Assembly (NCBI RefSeq): GCF_000170795.1
Contig: NZ_ABCM01000004.1
Coordinates: 1-64,000, forward strand
Length of the DNA stretch: 64,000 nt
Source of the DNA: Pedobacter sp. BAL39
GTDB taxonomy: Bacteria; Bacteroidota; Bacteroidia; Sphingobacteriales; Sphingobacteriaceae
Reading direction: 5' to 3'
The stretch's first letter is position 1. Every line of letters begins with the position of its first letter. The position numbers and the translations under genes are program-made. Below, one piece after another: positions 1-8,322 of this stretch. The notes below the pieces were generated by a model. It had not been told where the DNA came from, made no database searches, and saw only the letters and a program-made list of their open reading frames with translations.

Positions 1-2
1 AC

Positions 3-1361
3 AAACCACGCCAGAAGGTAAAACTTACGGTAACCCCTAAAGACGCAGCCGCAGCCATCGAAGGCAGCTACTCCGTGTCGGTAACGGATGAACAGAAAGT
101 ACCTGTGAATGAAGACAATGAAACGACCATTTTAAGCTCCCTACTGCTCAGCTCTGACCTGCAGGGATACATTGAGAAGCCCAATTATTATTTTAACAAA
201 ACGGACGACAAGAAACTGGCGGCGCTTGACGAGTTGCTGATCACGCAAGGTTACAGACGTTTCAACTACAAGGATATCCTTGCTGATAAGTTCCCGCAGG
301 TAGCCTTTATGCCTGAGCAGGACATGCGCGTAACGGGCACCCTCAGAGACCGTACGGGAATGCCGGTAAGGAAAGGTGCCTTGCGCCTCACTGTCCCTGG
401 CACTACCATTTCCGCAGAAGCAATCACCAGCCCTTCGGGAGTATTTGCATTTACCAACCTTGCTCTTCCTGACTCTACAGAAGCCGTCATCAACGCGAAA
501 TACGGAACCAATGCCTCCAACCTGATGATCATGCTGGACCCTGCACCACTACCACTCATCGCTAAAAACCCGCATCCACAAGAAGAAGTGGTCAACATTG
601 ACAGTACGATGTCTGCCTACCTGAACAATAGTAAAAGACAGTACAGCTACCTGCGTACATTGAAAGAGGTAAAGATTGAAGGTGCAAAAGCGAAGAGACC
701 TAGTCACGCAGATCACCCTGCCCTCTCCGGACTGAGCTCCATCAACTCCACAGTGATTGAAGGCGACCGACTGAAAGACTGTAACTCCGTCGCCCTTTGT
801 CTGCAGACCATGGCCATGGGTTTAACCTTCTTTGAGAATAATTTTTATGTTTCACGTGACTACCAGGCGGGCAGCAGAGTGCCCGTACAGATCTTCCTGA
901 ATGGTATGCCTATCGACTATTTCGGCCTGCTCAGCGTGCAGCCTTCGGAAGTAGAGTCCGTAGAGGTGTTCACTAAAGACGACCTCGGTACCGTTAACAG
1001 GATGTATAATACCAATGGTGTGCTCGTCGTCAATACCAAGAAAATCGAAAAGACCACCATCAGCCTGGCAGACCTGAAAAAGATGCTGCCGAAAGACAAT
1101 ATGCTGAAATTCACGCCTAAGGGTTTTGCCAAACAAAGAGAGTTCTACATGCCTAAATATGTGAATCCTGCAAATACCTATAACTTCAACGACCTGAGAA
1201 GTACCATTTACTGGAACCCTAAGGTCATGACCACTGCTGGTGCTCCGCTAACACTCGAATATTACAACGCCGATGGAAAAGGAACTTACAAAGCGGTCAT
1301 TGAAGGAATAGACAAAGACGGCAATGTAAGCCGCTTTGTCTATCGCTATACTGTAAAATAA
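3..1361 (+). CDS. C-terminal part of a TonB-plug / carboxypeptidase-regulatory-like protein (5' truncated)
   Basis: The reading frame is open from the window edge, so the start lies upstream; about 452 residues are visible. Near visible residue 105 there is a carboxypeptidase-regulatory-like beta-sandwich (RVTGTLRDRTGMPV ... GVFAFTNLALP). Near residues 300-350 there is a plug-like segment (VQIFLNGMPIDYFG, PSEVESVEVFTKDD, NGVLVVNT). No beta-barrel follows, so this is not a complete TonB receptor. Bacteroidota carry long surface proteins in which a TonB-plug-like domain sits at the C-terminus of an MG2-like protein, and this one fits that type. Substrate and function cannot be told from the sequence. 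Confidence 0.7.
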   Translation, partial: KPRQKVKLTVTPKDAAAAIEGSYSVSVTDEQKVPVNEDNETTILSSLLLSSDLQGYIEKPNYYFNKTDDKKLAALDELLITQGYRRFNYKDILADKFPQVAFMPEQDMRVTGTLRDRTGMPVRKGALRLTVPGTTISAEAITSPSGVFAFTNLALPDSTEAVINAKYGTNASNLMIMLDPAPLPLIAKNPHPQEEVVNIDSTMSAYLNNSKRQYSYLRTLKEVKIEGAKAKRPSHADHPALSGLSSINSTVIEGDRLKDCNSVALCLQTMAMGLTFFENNFYVSRDYQAGSRVPVQIFLNGMPIDYFGLLSVQPSEVESVEVFTKDDLGTVNRMYNTNGVLVVNTKKIEKTTISLADLKKMLPKDNMLKFTPKGFAKQREFYMPKYVNPANTYNFNDLRSTIYWNPKVMTTAGAPLTLEYYNADGKGTYKAVIEGIDKDGNVSRFVYRYTVK

Positions 1362-1403
1362 ATTGCGCCTAAACATTAGGTATGCGAAGGAAGGTCACCT
1401 CAT

Positions 1404-2954
1404 CTACTCTGGTTCATGATCATGATCTTCCTTCACACACTTAAGTCCTTCCTCGGTCATCACCCATTGCGTATATTGTTTGTTATCGTCACTTTCACAG
1501 TCCCAAAAATTGTCACCGCGGATATAACGGTCAAAATCTTTACTGATGAATACGTTAAGCCCCACCGGCACCTTTAGCACCAGCTCCACTTCCTGATCCC
1601 TCCAGTTTCCCTTATCCAGGATCTGCAGCGTCGGACTGAATATAAGCAAGGAGTCCTTCTGTACAAAGTCGTAGTGTGTCCGCTGCGCAGCCTTCAGGGC
1701 TTGTTCAAATGTCTTACCCTTGGCAAAATAGTTCTGACTGAGCGAAGCCTGCATTTTTTCACTTTTCTCTATCCGCAGTTTCACATTCCTTGGCTGCGCA
1801 AAGGGCCCGTTCATCTCATTCAGGATCTTACGACCTTTATAGTTTGCCGGATCAATACTGTACTGCAGGCTGTCGGCCTTTGTAAAAAAGCGACTGCGGT
1901 CTACGGTCAGGTAGTACTCAATCTTATCAGTAACAGGCACTACCTGGGTAAATTCCGCACTTTCCTTAAACTCAGAAGAGATTTTGGCAATGAAAAATAT
2001 CCCCACTACCAGCGCTCCAAGCCATACGACCAGCAAACCGAAAGACAGCATCTTATGAACCGCACGGGTATTGAAGACCACGCGAATGGAAAAAAGGATC
2101 AATGCCAGCAATGGTACGGCGAAGCTCAGAAATACGGCAATCGTCAGGCTGACCATGTAATCTTCGTTCACAATGCTGAGTGGGAAATAACTGTAGATAC
2201 TCGCATCCCAGAAGCCCATGAATGCCGCCAGACAGCCGATCAGAAATAACAGCAGCATTGAACCGAAAATCACGATCGCTGCGGCAATGGCTTTAAAAAC
2301 AAACCTTGACGACTTCTGAAAAATATTACCCAGAAAAACCATCAGCTCTGCGATAAAGCCCCGTGACTGCCTAAATAGCGGGTTCAGGTGACTGTTCGCA
2401 AAACCTTTCAGGTTTGGTGTCTCCCCATACATTGCCATCTTTTCGGCCCTGCTCTCGGCTTTTGGGATCACAATCCACATCACCAGATAGGCCACCACTC
2501 CCGATCCGCCCAGAAGGAAGGAAAGCAATGCCAGCACCCTTACCCAACGGATATCAAGATCCAGGTAATGGCCAAATCCGGCGCAGACACCAGCGATCAT
2601 CGCCTGGTCTGTATCCCGGTATAATTTCTTCACCTGATCGTAACCTGCAGCAGCCACGTAATCCTCTACTGTCGACTCATCGGCTTCGGAATTTTCAAAA
2701 TCACTTACAGATCCCATCTGAAGCATCATTGCCTGTACGTCCTCCACACCAATCACCTGCTTCTGCTGCACTTGCAGCATCTCTGCAAACAACTCTGCAA
2801 TACGGTTCTCTATGTCTGTCACGATCTCAAAATCATCTGCATTTTTTGAAAAATGCTGCTTCACCTCATTGAGGTAACCTTTCAGCAATTCATAAGCATC
2901 TTCCTCCAGATGGATGATGGAATTGCCAATATTTATATTTAATGTCTTTTTCAT
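1404..2954 (-). CDS. PspC-domain multi-pass membrane protein
   Basis: About 516 residues when started at the ATG at 2954 (MKKTLNINIG). That start lies 10 bases after the padR stop; an upstream in-frame start would run back into padR. An N-terminal soluble stretch of about 100 residues precedes a PspC domain (MIAGVCAGFGHYLDLDIRWV followed by a hydrophobic hairpin ending MWIVIPK). Three or four more membrane segments and a C-terminal soluble domain follow. PspC proteins take part in envelope-stress responses in other bacteria. The tight PadR-PspC pairing is common in Bacteroidota and suggests that the regulator controls this gene. The soluble C-terminal domain has no recognisable catalytic motif. 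Confidence 0.85.
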   Translation of the reverse strand: MKKTLNINIGNSIIHLEEDAYELLKGYLNEVKQHFSKNADDFEIVTDIENRIAELFAEMLQVQQKQVIGVEDVQAMMLQMGSVSDFENSEADESTVEDYVAAAGYDQVKKLYRDTDQAMIAGVCAGFGHYLDLDIRWVRVLALLSFLLGGSGVVAYLVMWIVIPKAESRAEKMAMYGETPNLKGFANSHLNPLFRQSRGFIAELMVFLGNIFQKSSRFVFKAIAAAIVIFGSMLLLFLIGCLAAFMGFWDASIYSYFPLSIVNEDYMVSLTIAVFLSFAVPLLALILFSIRVVFNTRAVHKMLSFGLLVVWLGALVVGIFFIAKISSEFKESAEFTQVVPVTDKIEYYLTVDRSRFFTKADSLQYSIDPANYKGRKILNEMNGPFAQPRNVKLRIEKSEKMQASLSQNYFAKGKTFEQALKAAQRTHYDFVQKDSLLIFSPTLQILDKGNWRDQEVELVLKVPVGLNVFISKDFDRYIRGDNFWDCESDDNKQYTQWVMTEEGLKCVKEDHDHEPE

Positions 2955-2964
2955 TTGTCTTGCG

Positions 2965-3342
2965 TTAGAGGTCAGATTTTTTATCAAGGTTAATTTTAAT
3001 GCTGTCGTTCATCTTCGCGCCTTTTCTGGAGGTATCAATGGCATAAGCCAGCTCATTCCAGGTATTGTCCAGCTGCCCGAGAATGGCAGTCCCCTCCTCG
3101 GTCAGTACGTAATACTTCCGGGGAGGACCCGAGGTCGACTCCACCCAGTTGTAAGCCAGTAAACCGTTGTTCTTCAGTCGCGTCAGCAAAGGATACAAGG
3201 TACCCTCCACCACCAACAGCCTGGCAGACTTTAATTCGGAAATGATATCCGAAGCGTAGATCTCCCCACGGGAGATCACCAAAAGCACACAATATTCCAG
3301 GATGCCCTTTCGCATTTGCGTTTGTGTATTCTCTGCTATCAT
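2965..3342 (-). CDS. PadR-family transcriptional regulator
   Basis: 125 residues with the PadR winged-helix signature: MRKGILEYCVLLVISRGEIY, VVEGTLYPLLTRLKNNGLL and SGPPRKYYVLTEEG. There is no C-terminal effector domain beyond the short helix, so it belongs to the small PadR subclass. It is the first gene of a two-gene leftward operon with the PspC protein 10 bases downstream, and presumably represses that operon. The first Met is chosen because an ENTQTQMRKG-type N-terminus is typical of Bacteroidota members (recalled, not checked). The Met at 3315 is an alternative and would sit better relative to the promoter-like boxes at 3347-3378. Confidence 0.88.
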   Translation of the reverse strand: MIAENTQTQMRKGILEYCVLLVISRGEIYASDIISELKSARLLVVEGTLYPLLTRLKNNGLLAYNWVESTSGPPRKYYVLTEEGTAILGQLDNTWNELAYAIDTSRKGAKMNDSIKINLDKKSDL

Positions 3343-3346
3343 ATCA

Positions 3347-3378
3347 CAAAGTTATATGTTTTATATAGTAATATGCAA
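3347..3378 (-). promoter_or_regulatory. Candidate Bacteroidota promoter of padR-pspC
   Basis: On the minus strand TAACTTTG (3354-3347) matches the TAnnTTTG -7 element, and a TTG lies 21 bases upstream (3378-3376). The stretch 3350-3395 is AT-rich with several short dyads that could bind PadR. The -7 box is only a few bases from the annotated padR ATG, so either the transcript is nearly leaderless or translation starts at 3315. Confidence 0.35.
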
Positions 3379-3653
3379 TACATAGTACTGTATAAAAACA
3401 AAAGTCCAACACAACACACTGATTAATAGACTAATAATTTTGATTACATCTTGTCCTAGCTCGACAATATGTTCGTAAAAAAGCGAGATTTCGCCAACGG
3501 CAACGTAAAAACAGACGTCCTTTTTTCCCTTCAATGCCCATAAGGCGAGTGATCACAAGACTACACTAACACATTGTAAATGAACGAAAAAGAAAGAATT
3601 GTAAATGAGAATTAACAACAAACGAAAGTTATTAACATTTTAACATCAAAAAA

Positions 3654-3661
3654 TAGCTTTG
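3654..3661 (+). promoter_or_regulatory. Candidate -7 element (TAGCTTTG)
   Basis: TAGCTTTG matches TAnnTTTG exactly and lies 45 bases before the ATG at 3707. The -33 TTG is not clear; only a GTTATT-like stretch is present. Confidence 0.35.
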
Positions 3662-3706
3662 GCGCAGGCTTTGTATTCTGTCAACTGCATTCACAAAACA
3701 CGACCT

Positions 3707-3880
3707 ATGTTAAGTAAATCATACTCCATCTCTCAGATTTTTGCCAGGCAAAAGGAAGAGAAAAAAGCAAAGTCCCTCAGTAGGCAAGACTGGATCAAAG
3801 CTGACCGTGTGGTCATGATGTTGCTTTTCATTGCTGTAATTGTTGGCGCTGTGCTTTTCTCCTACACCCAAATGTCTTAA
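3707..3880 (+). CDS. Small single-pass membrane protein (57 aa)
   Basis: The ATG at 3707 gives MLSKSYSISQIFARQKEEKK, then a basic linker and one strong transmembrane helix (VVMMLLFIAVIVGAVLFSY) near the C-terminus. The longer frame beginning at a TTG (3659) would start inside the promoter-like box and is rejected. I do not recognise the family. The basic N-terminus and hydrophobic C-terminal helix predict an N-in inner-membrane miniprotein. Confidence 0.55.
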   Translation: MLSKSYSISQIFARQKEEKKAKSLSRQDWIKADRVVMMLLFIAVIVGAVLFSYTQMS

Positions 3881-3907
3881 ACGATTCTCCTTCAGATCGA
3901 AAGACCC

Positions 3908-5050
3908 TTACAACAATAAAGTGTCGATGCGATGGGCCTGCACCCTGCCCTGCAGTTCAGACCAGGTATATATCGTAAAATGTCCGTCCTGAGAGGCCAC
4001 TAGTGCCGTAGCATCACGTTGATCGTGCACAAACTGAGCAGCAGAGAGGTGCCTTGTTCCGCCAACCTTCGTTGGATGCATCACTCCTGCATCGCCACCT
4101 GTAATCGGCTCTGAGAACGACAGTTCATCAATATTTTCTTTTCCTTTGGCCCTCCCGATCTTGGCCCCAAAGGCCAGTAATTCATAAGTACTGCTGATGA
4201 TGGTTGCCCCATCTACTGCGGTGAGTCCCGCCAGATGGTCTACTTCCCGTTTTAAAGCCGTCTGCCAGAAGATCTGGCTGGCTTCCTTCCGGTCCTGCTG
4301 CAATAACTTGGAAAGCCCTGAAAAGGCAGGCTGAATTGCGTATTGTATGGGTTTGATGATCGATTGTAACCATTGGTTATGTGCCGAAGGAACAATCAGC
4401 AAGGTGCCACCACGGCCATGCGCACGCATGGAAACCGCAAGCTGGATCATGACATTGACCGCGTCATTCCAATAGGAAGGTGCGGTAAGATCAAGCAGCG
4501 ACAGCAGCATTGGCGGGCAATCTGACTTCCTGATGCTGTGGTTATCCACCATCTTCACCTGGTCTCCCTTCAACACTGCCACATTGGTGAATTTTCCAAA
4601 GCCATAGATCCTACGGTGCTTGATCACCAGCAAAGCTGGTTCGGAAACATCTACCACAAAACAGAAGTTCGGGATGCTTACTGTTGTTCCCCAGATGAAA
4701 AGCTCTTCTTCTTCCATCCAGACGCCCAGATGGATCCCTGCACGTTCTATACCCGGTGCAATTTTTGTCAGCACCCCCGGTGTTAGCGGAAGACGGTATT
4801 TGAACATCAGCGGATTACCTGCCTGTGCAGGGGGCAGAAAAGCCAGCGAGATCTTCGGTGAATGCCCCTCTTCCTTGCGGAGACTTGCCCAGAAGGTCAC
4901 ATCTACAATCGCCTCCACCACATCTGCCGTAGGCAGCGGTGCCAGGTCGTCCTCCCCACTTGCCTTCGCTGCGGCAAGGTGCGCCGCAAAAATAGCTTCA
5001 ACTTGAGGGGCAATAACGCCGGCTGCCTGATAGGTCGACTGGTAGATCAT
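3908..5050 (-). CDS. DisA/diadenylate-cyclase-like sensor protein (DACNV-type)
   Basis: 380 residues. The C-terminal third carries diadenylate-cyclase-like motifs: VDGATIISSTYELLAFGAKI (the DGA motif) and GGTRHLSAAQFV, where classical enzymes have GTRHR. The N-terminal half is an alpha/beta region resembling the DACNV sensor domains that precede DisA_N-like domains. The second Arg of the RHR motif is Leu here, so catalysis (two ATP to c-di-AMP) is uncertain and a nucleotide-sensing role is possible. It is not clearly in an operon: it lies 23 bases from the TonB receptor stop on the same strand and could be co-transcribed with it. Confidence 0.65.
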   Translation of the reverse strand: MIYQSTYQAAGVIAPQVEAIFAAHLAAAKASGEDDLAPLPTADVVEAIVDVTFWASLRKEEGHSPKISLAFLPPAQAGNPLMFKYRLPLTPGVLTKIAPGIERAGIHLGVWMEEEELFIWGTTVSIPNFCFVVDVSEPALLVIKHRRIYGFGKFTNVAVLKGDQVKMVDNHSIRKSDCPPMLLSLLDLTAPSYWNDAVNVMIQLAVSMRAHGRGGTLLIVPSAHNQWLQSIIKPIQYAIQPAFSGLSKLLQQDRKEASQIFWQTALKREVDHLAGLTAVDGATIISSTYELLAFGAKIGRAKGKENIDELSFSEPITGGDAGVMHPTKVGGTRHLSAAQFVHDQRDATALVASQDGHFTIYTWSELQGRVQAHRIDTLLL

Positions 5051-5073
5051 GCCATAAAGTTAAGCTATTCATG

Positions 5074-7353
5074 CTATTTTATGGTATACCTGAGTCCAAA
5101 AAATCCTCTGACGTTCTGGTTAGGGCCGTATACATAATTAGGATCAAAGGTCAGCGCAAAAGGATTACCTGCGGTTGACTTTACAGAGCCGTTTTCGTTG
5201 TACTCCACCTGCTTATCAAAGGGATCGTTCGCGCCGGCGATGATAAATGGATTGCCCTTGTTCGGCGTCCAGTTCAGCAGGTTCTTCACACCCCCGTACA
5301 GCTCAATATTTTTGAACCCGCCATAGGTAAACTGGATGTTCTGAATGCTCCAGGTCGAAGAGTATTCCTTCCTTGGGTCGAGAGGGCCCAGCAGCGGCAG
5401 GCGCATCGGGCTATATACGTTTCCCGTATAGTCAATGCCCAGGTTCAGCTTTTTAATTTTGTAGGATACCGCCCAGTTGCCGGAGAACTTCTCCGTCAGG
5501 ATTTGCTGCATTTTTATCCCTCCTTCATAACTAGCTACATCCTGGTAAGTAGCGCCAAGTATAAATTTCAGTCCATTCCGGAAGGTGAGGTCGATGTTCG
5601 TGCTCAGCCCCTTGCTCACCGCATGCCCATCCAGGTTATCATAGACAATCTGGTTCGGATCTACATCGTAATCCCCGATGATGCGGTTATTGAAATAGGT
5701 ATAAAAGGCCGAACTTTCTACCCCAATAAATGTTCCGTCGCCGGTATAAATTTTCTTGAGGTAGTTCAGGTTTACATTGTAAGTTTTCTCCGGTTTAAGC
5801 TCGTTCCTGATCACGACCTCCCTGGCACCCGTCAGTGCCGCATGGTCTTCGGTAAAGATGTTCACTACGCGGAATCCCGTTCCTGCATTTAAACGAAGGA
5901 TGTCATTTTCACTGATGCTCCATTTATAAGCAAAGCGCGGTGTCAGGATATTCCCATGAAGGGAATTGTAGTCATAGCGGAAACCAGCCAGAAACTTATG
6001 CTTTGGTGCCAATGTAATTTCATCCTGGATAAAAACGCCAGGCAGCCAGATGTTTTTCGCAGGATTGTTCAGTGCTGTTGCAGCTGTATTGTCGTCATAA
6101 TAGGTGTGTCTGAGCGCGGCACCCAGCAACAGGTCATGTCTGCCGGCTTTTTTGTCCCAGGTCAGCTGACCAAAGGCCACACGCTGTGAAGCAATATAGG
6201 AGGTATTGCCATATCGGCTATCCTGATCATGGTCATTGTATGAAAAAGAAAATAAGAACTTTTCCTTAACCGGCAGCTGGTAATTTCCAATGATCTCCCA
6301 GCGTTTGGTATAGATGCTTTCCCCATACACCTCATCTCCTCCGCGGTAGGATTTGTTCCAGTTCGTTTCTCCGCCCCAGCGGTCTTCATACAAGTATCTG
6401 CCGGCAATGGTAAAAATACGGTTGTCCTTACGCTGGAAGTTCCATTTCTGAAAAACGGAGATCCGGTCCTGTAGCGTCACATCGGTAAAATGATCATGGT
6501 TATTGTCGACGATGTGCCCATATTTAAAATAATTCAGGCCTGTCAGCGCTGTTGCTGTTCCCACCTTTGTTTTTAAACCCAGGTCCGTGTTGAGCTCCTG
6601 GTAGGTGGTTCCAAAAATGTCGGCCGACAGCAGTGGTGCATTTTGTGGTTTTTTAGTAATGATGTTGATCAGTCCGCCAACAGCTTCACTGCCATACAGC
6701 GATGATGCCGGGCCTTTGACAATCTCAATCTGTTCCACCAGTGAATTGGGAATTCCCGAAAGGCCGTAAACGGTCGATAAACTGCTTACAATTGGCATCC
6801 CGTCAATCATCACCATAGTGTAGGGACCTTCCAGCCCATTGATGTGGATGTCACCAGTATTACAAATGTTGCAGTTCAGCTGGGGACGTACACCGTTTAC
6901 ATTCTGCAATGCATCAAAAATACTGGGTGTGGGATTCTTACGGAAAAATGCCGGTGTATAGACCTCTACCGGAACAGGGCTTTCCATCCGCTTCACCTCT
7001 TTAAGCGTCCCGGTTACGACCACCTCATTCAGGTCATTCTGAAAATTGCTGAGGTCAAAATCCATCTCCTGTCCTGTTCCCTCCACCATTGTCAGGCTCC
7101 GGACCACCTTCCTGTAACCCACCGCTGTTGCCTGAACCCTTATAAGTCCTGCAGGAACGCCTGAAATCAGATAAATTCCACTGCTGTCCGTTGTTGTTTT
7201 CAGCTCGGTACCCTGAATCATGACATTTACTCCCTGCAAGGCCAGGCCGGCAGCGGAGACTTTCCCTTTTAGGCTGCGCTCCTGTGCCTTTAATCCGGCC
7301 CCGCATAAAACTAGAAACATAACGACCGATACAAACGCAGAACTGATTTTCAT
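5074..7353 (-). CDS. TonB-dependent outer-membrane receptor, probably for a metal or metal chelate
   Basis: About 759 residues from the ATG at 7353 (MKISSAFVSVVMFLVLCGAG), which gives a normal signal peptide ending ...LKAQ. A carboxypeptidase-like domain (LKGKVSAAGLALQGVNVMIQ) is followed by a plug with HINGLEGPYTMVMIDGMPIV and EIVKGPASSLYGSEAVGGLI, then a 22-strand-type barrel ending in ...GLRYTIK. The plug contains a Cys-rich LNCNICNTGDIHI stretch. It is divergent from a DtxR-type regulator, with two GTTAG-N6-CTAAC palindromes in the shared upstream region. Iron or manganese-related uptake is therefore the likeliest job. The exact substrate cannot be read from sequence. Confidence 0.9.
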   Translation of the reverse strand: MKISSAFVSVVMFLVLCGAGLKAQERSLKGKVSAAGLALQGVNVMIQGTELKTTTDSSGIYLISGVPAGLIRVQATAVGYRKVVRSLTMVEGTGQEMDFDLSNFQNDLNEVVVTGTLKEVKRMESPVPVEVYTPAFFRKNPTPSIFDALQNVNGVRPQLNCNICNTGDIHINGLEGPYTMVMIDGMPIVSSLSTVYGLSGIPNSLVEQIEIVKGPASSLYGSEAVGGLINIITKKPQNAPLLSADIFGTTYQELNTDLGLKTKVGTATALTGLNYFKYGHIVDNNHDHFTDVTLQDRISVFQKWNFQRKDNRIFTIAGRYLYEDRWGGETNWNKSYRGGDEVYGESIYTKRWEIIGNYQLPVKEKFLFSFSYNDHDQDSRYGNTSYIASQRVAFGQLTWDKKAGRHDLLLGAALRHTYYDDNTAATALNNPAKNIWLPGVFIQDEITLAPKHKFLAGFRYDYNSLHGNILTPRFAYKWSISENDILRLNAGTGFRVVNIFTEDHAALTGAREVVIRNELKPEKTYNVNLNYLKKIYTGDGTFIGVESSAFYTYFNNRIIGDYDVDPNQIVYDNLDGHAVSKGLSTNIDLTFRNGLKFILGATYQDVASYEGGIKMQQILTEKFSGNWAVSYKIKKLNLGIDYTGNVYSPMRLPLLGPLDPRKEYSSTWSIQNIQFTYGGFKNIELYGGVKNLLNWTPNKGNPFIIAGANDPFDKQVEYNENGSVKSTAGNPFALTFDPNYVYGPNQNVRGFFGLRYTIK

Positions 7354-7423
7354 AATTGATTTTCTGAGATATAAGATTTTCAAACTGATAGCAAAATAAA
7401 CAATAAGGTGTGTTGACTAAAAT

Positions 7424-7443
7424 AAGTTAGATGACACTAACTT
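7424..7443. promoter_or_regulatory. Candidate DtxR-family operator 1
   Basis: AAGTTAG-ATGACA-CTAACTT is a perfect 7-base inverted repeat with a 6-base spacer. It shares the core GTTAG-N6-CTAAC with a second site 45 bases away and lies 71 bases upstream of the TonB receptor start. The architecture resembles DtxR/IdeR boxes. Confidence 0.6.
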
Positions 7444-7468
7444 TTAAATATAATGCAATGATATAAAA

Positions 7469-7484
7469 GTTAGACTAGTCTAAC
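7469..7484. promoter_or_regulatory. Candidate DtxR-family operator 2
   Basis: GTTAGACTAGTCTAAC is a perfect 16-base palindrome with the same GTTAG-N6-CTAAC architecture as the site at 7424. It lies 38 bases before the regulator's ATG, suggesting autoregulation together with control of the receptor. Confidence 0.65.
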
Positions 7485-7521
7485 AAATATAATATGATAT
7501 TTATTCTTTTATATTTGCTGC

Positions 7522-8202
7522 ATGCTATCTCATACCGAAGAAAACTATTTAAAGGCTTTACTGAAACTGAGCTTTCAAAATGAAGAGAAACCAGAAGCGG
7601 GCACCAATGAAATGGCGGCCTACCTGGGTGTAAAGCCTGCAACAGCTACGGATATGCTGAAAAAGCTGAAGGAGAAAGAGCTGGTTACCTATAAAAAATA
7701 TGGCAAGATCCTGCTCACAGAGTTAGGTCGTGCCAAAGGCATTGCGATCCTCAGAAAACACCGCTTATGGGAAACTTTTCTCTATGAGAAGCTGGACTTC
7801 AGCTGGGACGAAGTGCACGAGGTAGCCGAACAGCTGGAGCACATCCAGTCGCCCAAACTGGTTAACAAACTGGAAGAGTTCCTTGATTTTCCCGAGTTTG
7901 ACCCACATGGTGATCCTATACCAAGAGCAAATGGTGAGCTACCGACAGTGGACAAGGTATTGCTGACGGATGTCAAGGCAGGCGAAAGCTGCCAGGTAGT
8001 TGCCGTTAAGGATACCTCTACCGTTTTCCTCCAGTACCTCGAAAAGTTACAGGTCACCATCGGAACGCTCGTTAAAGTGATGGAGGTGGTCGACTTTGAT
8101 GGTTCGATGAACATACAGATTGCCAGCTCAGACCCTCGCAATGTATCCATGAAGTTTGCCGAAAGTCTTTTCGTAAAGAAAAAGACCTCCGTAACGGTTT
8201 AA
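7522..8202 (+). CDS. DtxR/MntR-family metal-dependent transcriptional regulator
   Basis: 226 residues. The N-terminal winged helix (SHTEENYLKALLKL, NEMAAYLGVKPATATDMLKK) is followed by the dimerisation/metal domain (LRKHRLWETFLYEKLDFSWD, EVAEQLEHIQSPKLVNKLEE). A C-terminal FeoA/SH3-like domain begins near residue 145. This is the full-length three-domain architecture. Metal ligands are plausible (His and Glu in HRLWE and EQLEH), but Fe and Mn specificity cannot be separated by eye. It is divergently transcribed from the TonB receptor, and the intergenic palindromes are probably its operators. Confidence 0.9.
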   Translation: MLSHTEENYLKALLKLSFQNEEKPEAGTNEMAAYLGVKPATATDMLKKLKEKELVTYKKYGKILLTELGRAKGIAILRKHRLWETFLYEKLDFSWDEVHEVAEQLEHIQSPKLVNKLEEFLDFPEFDPHGDPIPRANGELPTVDKVLLTDVKAGESCQVVAVKDTSTVFLQYLEKLQVTIGTLVKVMEVVDFDGSMNIQIASSDPRNVSMKFAESLFVKKKTSVTV

Positions 8203-8289
8203 GCCAGCATTTGCACCGCATGCTGCCCAACCTTGGCAACAGGAGCCAATTTGTCCGGCAACGCATCCGGTTTTCTAATGAGATAGTCG

Positions 8290-8297
8290 TAAATTTG
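8290..8297 (+). promoter_or_regulatory. Candidate -7 element of the DUF2130 gene (TAAATTTG)
   Basis: An exact TAnnTTTG match, 26 bases before the ATG at 8323. No TTG is seen at the usual -33 spacing. Confidence 0.4.
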
Positions 8298-8322
8298 TGA
8301 GCACCGTTTATATCCCTAAGAT

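Larger units (their letters stand above)
3343..3706. other. Intergenic region between divergent padR and a small membrane protein gene
   Basis: 364 bases without a convincing gene. The left edge holds the padR promoter candidate. The right edge holds a TAGCTTTG box (3654-3661) about 45 bases upstream of the small ORF at 3707. The middle part shows no conserved reading frame or strong hairpin. Confidence 0.6.
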
